Origin: an uncultured Bacilli bacterium
GTDB lineage: Bacteria > Bacillota_I > Bacilli_A > RF39 > UBA660
Length of the DNA stretch: 33,460 nucleotides
Assembly (NCBI GenBank): GCA_934095825.1
Contig: CAKOKQ010000014.1
Span: 1 to 33,460, forward strand
Reading direction: 5' to 3'
Position 1 is the first letter of the stretch, and every line of letters starts with the position of its first letter. This document shows, piece after piece, positions 33,308-33,460 of the stretch. A program made the position numbers and the translations under genes. The notes under the pieces are model-generated. The model saw only the letters and a program-made list of their open reading frames with translations, did no database searches and had not been told where the DNA came from.

Positions 33308-33332
33308 CTAGCTAGAAATAGTTAGTTTTTTT
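33308..33332 (+). terminator. terminator of the tRNA-Thr transcript
   Basis: CTAGCTA (33308-33314), GAAA tetraloop, TAGTTAG (33319-33325) with one wobble, then T7. A separate small hairpin CTCGAA/TTCGAG lies between the tRNA and this terminator (about 33282-33296). Beyond it (33333-33460) only AT-rich sequence is seen. Confidence 0.85.
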
Positions 33333-33460
33333 AATATAAATTTTATTATATAAAAAGATTAGTTGTATTTCAAACTAATTCAATCAACAAATTGTAATTT
33401 GTATGATTAATAAACTATAACTCTATATATAATTTTTTTCTCTTATTTGTTACAAAATGT

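Noticed and set aside
1..33460. Mycoplasma genetic code (TGA as Trp)
   Set aside because: TGG is used for Trp throughout and TGA ends several well-defined genes, for example those ending at 8759 and 31699.

Overview
The window is AT-rich bacterial DNA with Firmicutes-type ribosome binding sites, U-tailed hairpin terminators and a gerA-type spore germination operon. UGG encodes Trp and UGA is used as a stop, so the standard bacterial code applies and not the Mycoplasma code. Gene content (YqeG, TrmB, PepF, RpsO-PNPase, GerA, many lysine/asparagine-rich membrane proteins) suggests an uncultured spore-forming, host-associated member of the Bacilli (Erysipelotrichia/RF39-like). The lineage is an inference from composition and families, not a database result.

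Layout. 1-645: 5' part of a Fic-domain gene running off the left edge. 900-4754: three membrane-anchored proteins of unknown function, two of them paralogue-like at the N-terminus with very long K/N-rich or acidic disordered segments. 4845-13872 (all minus): housekeeping block with pnp, rpsO, trmB, a small HAD protein overlapping an ABC exporter, an oligoendopeptidase F and an RlmD-type rRNA methyltransferase. 14294-17766 (plus): gerAA-gerAC-gerAB with a possible forespore sigma-G promoter. 17812-19193: a small phage-like HTH gene of foreign composition, a zinc-ribbon membrane protein, and a gene apparently split by a frameshift. 19196-21697: a CadC/CadA-type metal efflux operon with two operators on a consensus promoter. 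21718-22984: two broken genes, a CtkA/HipA-like kinase and a transposase remnant. 23065-25418: a hypothetical protein and a large surface protein. 25419-25949: a non-coding segment framed by two inverted recombination-site-like repeats. 25950-33117 (minus): AAA ATPase, methyltransferase, HdeD-like and Cof-type genes; then a dTMP module (two-domain ThyX-like protein, thymidylate kinase) with yqeG; an exported CPHC thioredoxin-fold protein; and a ZIP transporter. 33194-33267: a tRNA-Thr with its own promoter and terminator.

Most notable observation: upstream of the surface-protein gene, two 27-base sites (25503-25529 and 25767-25793) lie in inverted orientation around 237 bp. Each is a pair of 10-base inverted arms around an asymmetric 7-base spacer, which is how tyrosine-recombinase crossover sites are built. 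The enclosed segment contains promoter-like sequence. This is the architecture of an invertible, phase-variable promoter switch for a surface antigen. Other points worth a second look are the double ThyX-like protein, the three reading-frame breaks that each sit in an A-run, the Fic protein with Gln in place of the catalytic His, and the doubly operated metal-resistance promoter.
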